Source: Thiobacillus sp. (GTDB taxonomy: Bacteria; Pseudomonadota; Gammaproteobacteria; Burkholderiales; Thiobacillaceae). From it: DNA of 10,000 nt. Positions 8,920 through 10,000 of the stretch are shown piece by piece. Position numbers and translations under genes: made by a program. Position 1 is the first letter of the stretch. Each line of letters opens with the position of its first letter. The DNA lies in assembly GCA_020216925.1 (NCBI GenBank), contig JAIWOL010000117.1, positions 1-10,000 on the forward strand. The letters are read 5' to 3'. Below the pieces are notes generated by a model. That model searched no databases. It worked only from the letters and a program-made list of their open reading frames with translations, and was not told the origin of the DNA.

Positions 8920-9342
8920 ATGAGCATCGTGTCGGAGTTTCGGGAATTCGCAGTCAAGGGCAACGCCATGGATCTGGCCGTTGGCGTCATCATCGGCGCG
9001 GCCTTCGGCAAGATTGTCGAATCCATCGTCAACGATCTCATCATGCCGGTGATTGGCGCGATCTTCGGCGGGTTCGACTTCACCAACCTGTTCATCACCC
9101 TGGGCACGGTGCCCGAGGGCGTGGCCATGACCTTGGCCGAATTGAAAAAAGCCGGGGTGCCGGTATTTGCCTACGGCAGCTTCCTCACCATTCTGCTCAA
9201 CTTCATCATCCTGGCCTTCATCGTTTTCATGCTGGTGAAGCAGGTCAACCGACTCAAGAAAGAAGCGCCACCGCCGGCGCCGCCTGCCACGCCCGAGGAC
9301 ATCGTCCTGTTGCGGGAAATTCGCGACAGTCTCAGCAAGTAA
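8920..9342 (+). CDS. mscL: Large-conductance mechanosensitive channel
   Basis: MscL is an inner-membrane homopentamer that opens under membrane tension and releases solutes on hypo-osmotic shock. The protein has 140 residues; E. coli MscL has 136. The N-terminal amphipathic helix [11 protein letters not shown] is followed by TM1 (about 15-45, with [16 protein letters not shown]). Its constriction residues L19 and V23 and the G22/G26 packing glycines are conserved. The periplasmic loop (about 50-82) is slightly longer than in E. coli. TM2 spans about 85-107, followed by a basic stretch (VNRLKKE), a Pro-rich linker (117-124) and the C-terminal helix [13 protein letters not shown], which forms the cytoplasmic bundle. 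The start is set by a strong ribosome site and by alignment to the E. coli N-terminus (MSI--EFREFA). It is a single gene, divergent from dusB and followed by a hairpin, so probably monocistronic. Confidence 0.98.
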   Translation: MSIVSEFREFAVKGNAMDLAVGVIIGAAFGKIVESIVNDLIMPVIGAIFGGFDFTNLFITLGTVPEGVAMTLAELKKAGVPVFAYGSFLTILLNFIILAFIVFMLVKQVNRLKKEAPPPAPPATPEDIVLLREIRDSLSK

Positions 9343-9347
9343 GCCCG

Positions 9348-9376
9348 GCGGGAGTGTTGCGCATACGCAACCCCGC
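9348..9376 (+). terminator. Strong hairpin after mscL, possible terminator without U-tract
   Basis: Starting six bases after the mscL stop, GCGGG (9348-9352), a bulged AGT, GTTGCG (9356-9361), a CATA loop, CGCAAC (9366-9371) and CCCGC (9372-9376) form an 11-bp stem with a 3-base bulge. The following bases are AAAGAATTTACC, not a U-run, so classic intrinsic termination is uncertain. A Rho-assisted terminator or an mRNA 3'-end stabiliser are alternatives. There is no minus-strand gene nearby that it could serve. Confidence 0.45.
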
Positions 9377-9407
9377 AAAGAATTTACCTGCCCGGGCCGC
9401 TTGTTCG

Positions 9408-9435
9408 TTGGGCTGTGGGGCGGCGCGGGTACATT
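9408..9435 (+). promoter_or_regulatory. Weak candidate promoter of barrel-protein gene
   Basis: TTGGGC (9408-9413) and TACATT (9430-9435) are separated by 16 bases, matching the sigma-70 boxes at 3 of 6 and 4 of 6. If used, transcription would start near 9442 and the inverted repeat at 9447-9466 would lie at the very 5' end of the leader. The match is poor and this is a suggestion only. Confidence 0.2.
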
Positions 9436-9446
9436 TCGCTTATGTT

Positions 9447-9466
9447 CGAACAGGGGTTTCTGTTCG
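9447..9466. promoter_or_regulatory. Perfect 7-bp inverted repeat upstream of outer-membrane gene
   Basis: CGAACAG (9447-9453) and CTGTTCG (9460-9466) are perfect inverted copies around a GGGTTT spacer, ending 37 bases before the ATG at 9504. It may be a leader stem-loop that stabilises the mRNA, as known for enteric ompA, or an operator for a dimeric regulator. The spacing does not match the E. coli LexA box or the Bacillus-type GAAC-N4-GTTC box. Confidence 0.45.
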
Positions 9467-9491
9467 TCTGGTTTTGCAATCACAACACAAT

Positions 9492-9496
9492 GGGAG
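9492..9496 (+). promoter_or_regulatory. Ribosome binding site of barrel-protein gene
   Basis: GGGAG lies seven bases before the ATG at 9504. It supports this start, which is also where the signal peptide begins. Confidence 0.65.
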
Positions 9497-9503
9497 TTTC
9501 ACC

Positions 9504-10000
9504 ATGAAGCGTATACAGACCATAGGGCTGCTGGCTGGACTGGCGGCCTTGGGCGGCGCGGCTGCGCATGCGGCAGAGATGCCCGAGCGCGAACTGGGCC
9601 TGCTGTTCGGCGGCGGCTGGGCGGATAAAGACCTGGTTGGCGGCAAGAACGACGAGGTCAACCCGCTGTTCGGACTGCGCTACGGCCAGCGCCTGAACGA
9701 CAGCTTCAACCTGTTCGGTGACCTGGTATATGGCCCGTACGACGGCAATCGTGCCGGCGTGGGCGATGCTGATGTGACCACGCTGCGCGGCGGCGTCGAA
9801 TGGCTGTTCTCCAGGCAGCAGCGTTACAACTGGTTCCTGTCCGGCGGCATGGGGCTGATGAACGTCGACACTGACAAAGGCCCTCATTTCACCCGCCCGA
9901 TGGCTTCTGTCGGAATCGGCCAGGCCTGGGAAGCAGGCGTCAACGATGCCTTCCGCTGGGAATTGCGTGCCGACCAGTCGTTTGGCAACAGCAGCCTGCC
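9504..10000 (+). CDS. Exported protein, probable outer-membrane beta-barrel (OmpA-like N-domain), 3' end off window
   Basis: 165 codons are visible and the frame is open at the right edge. The N-terminus is a typical Sec signal peptide: Lys/Arg at 2-3, a hydrophobic core at about 7-20, and a likely cleavage after A21-H-A23. The mature part has alternating hydrophobic/polar stretches rich in Gly and aromatic residues, such as ELGLLFGGGW, NPLFGLRYGQRL, FNLFGDLVYG, RGGVEWLF, WFLSGGMGLMNV and ASVGIGQAWE. They are separated by short polar turns, as in small 8-stranded barrels. Many betaproteobacterial proteins of this shape end in a peptidoglycan-binding OmpA domain, but that part would lie beyond the window, so the family call is inference. 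It has its own ribosome site and is separated from mscL by a hairpin, so it is probably transcribed independently. No gene name is assigned. Confidence 0.8.
   Translation, partial: MKRIQTIGLLAGLAALGGAAAHAAEMPERELGLLFGGGWADKDLVGGKNDEVNPLFGLRYGQRLNDSFNLFGDLVYGPYDGNRAGVGDADVTTLRGGVEWLFSRQQRYNWFLSGGMGLMNVDTDKGPHFTRPMASVGIGQAWEAGVNDAFRWELRADQSFGNSSL

Noticed and set aside
9447..9466. SOS (LexA) box in the dyad upstream of the outer-membrane gene
   Set aside because: The E. coli box is CTGT-N8-ACAG; here the order is ACAG-N6-CTGT. The outer GAAC/GTTC are 10 bases apart rather than 4.

Overview
The window is an ordinary-looking stretch of a high-GC proteobacterial chromosome, most likely betaproteobacterial. 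The evidence is the consistently GC-rich third codon positions, a short Fis without the N-terminal arm of the enteric protein, and the gene order dusB-fis-purH. I suggest Rhodocyclales or Nitrosomonadales only tentatively. No mobile element, CRISPR array, rRNA or tRNA gene is visible. No gene-free stretch reaches 300 bases.

Layout. Positions 1-8792 hold seven genes, all on the minus strand and tightly packed. In transcription order they are dusB, fis, purH, purD, tsaC, hemF and a large penicillin-binding protein whose C-terminal end runs off the left edge. The gaps are 47, 15, 81, 3, -1 and 1 bases, so most of this run is probably one transcription unit, with possible internal promoters only in the larger gaps. 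A 127-base divergent intergenic region (8793-8919) separates dusB from mscL on the plus strand. After mscL comes a 161-base intergenic region with two clear inverted repeats. It is followed by the start of an exported, probably outer-membrane beta-barrel protein that is cut by the right edge.

How the genes fit together. The minus-strand run has a growth theme: tRNA modification (DusB dihydrouridine, TsaC t6A), the nucleoid protein Fis, purine synthesis (PurH, PurD), oxygen-dependent heme synthesis (HemF) and peptidoglycan synthesis (the PBP). HemF implies that heme can be made under oxygen. The plus-strand genes belong to the envelope: a mechanosensitive channel and an outer-membrane protein.

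Points of interest. The PBP keeps all three transpeptidase motifs, but its glycosyltransferase motifs are non-canonical, including a Glu-to-Gln change. Its C-terminal tail crosses C8 and C7 tracts where a frame change is plausible. A near-consensus -10 box lies so close to dusB that the mRNA may be almost leaderless. fis has two competing starts. The inverted repeats flanking mscL and upstream of the barrel gene look like RNA-level or operator elements. I found no convincing evidence of an undescribed multi-gene system.
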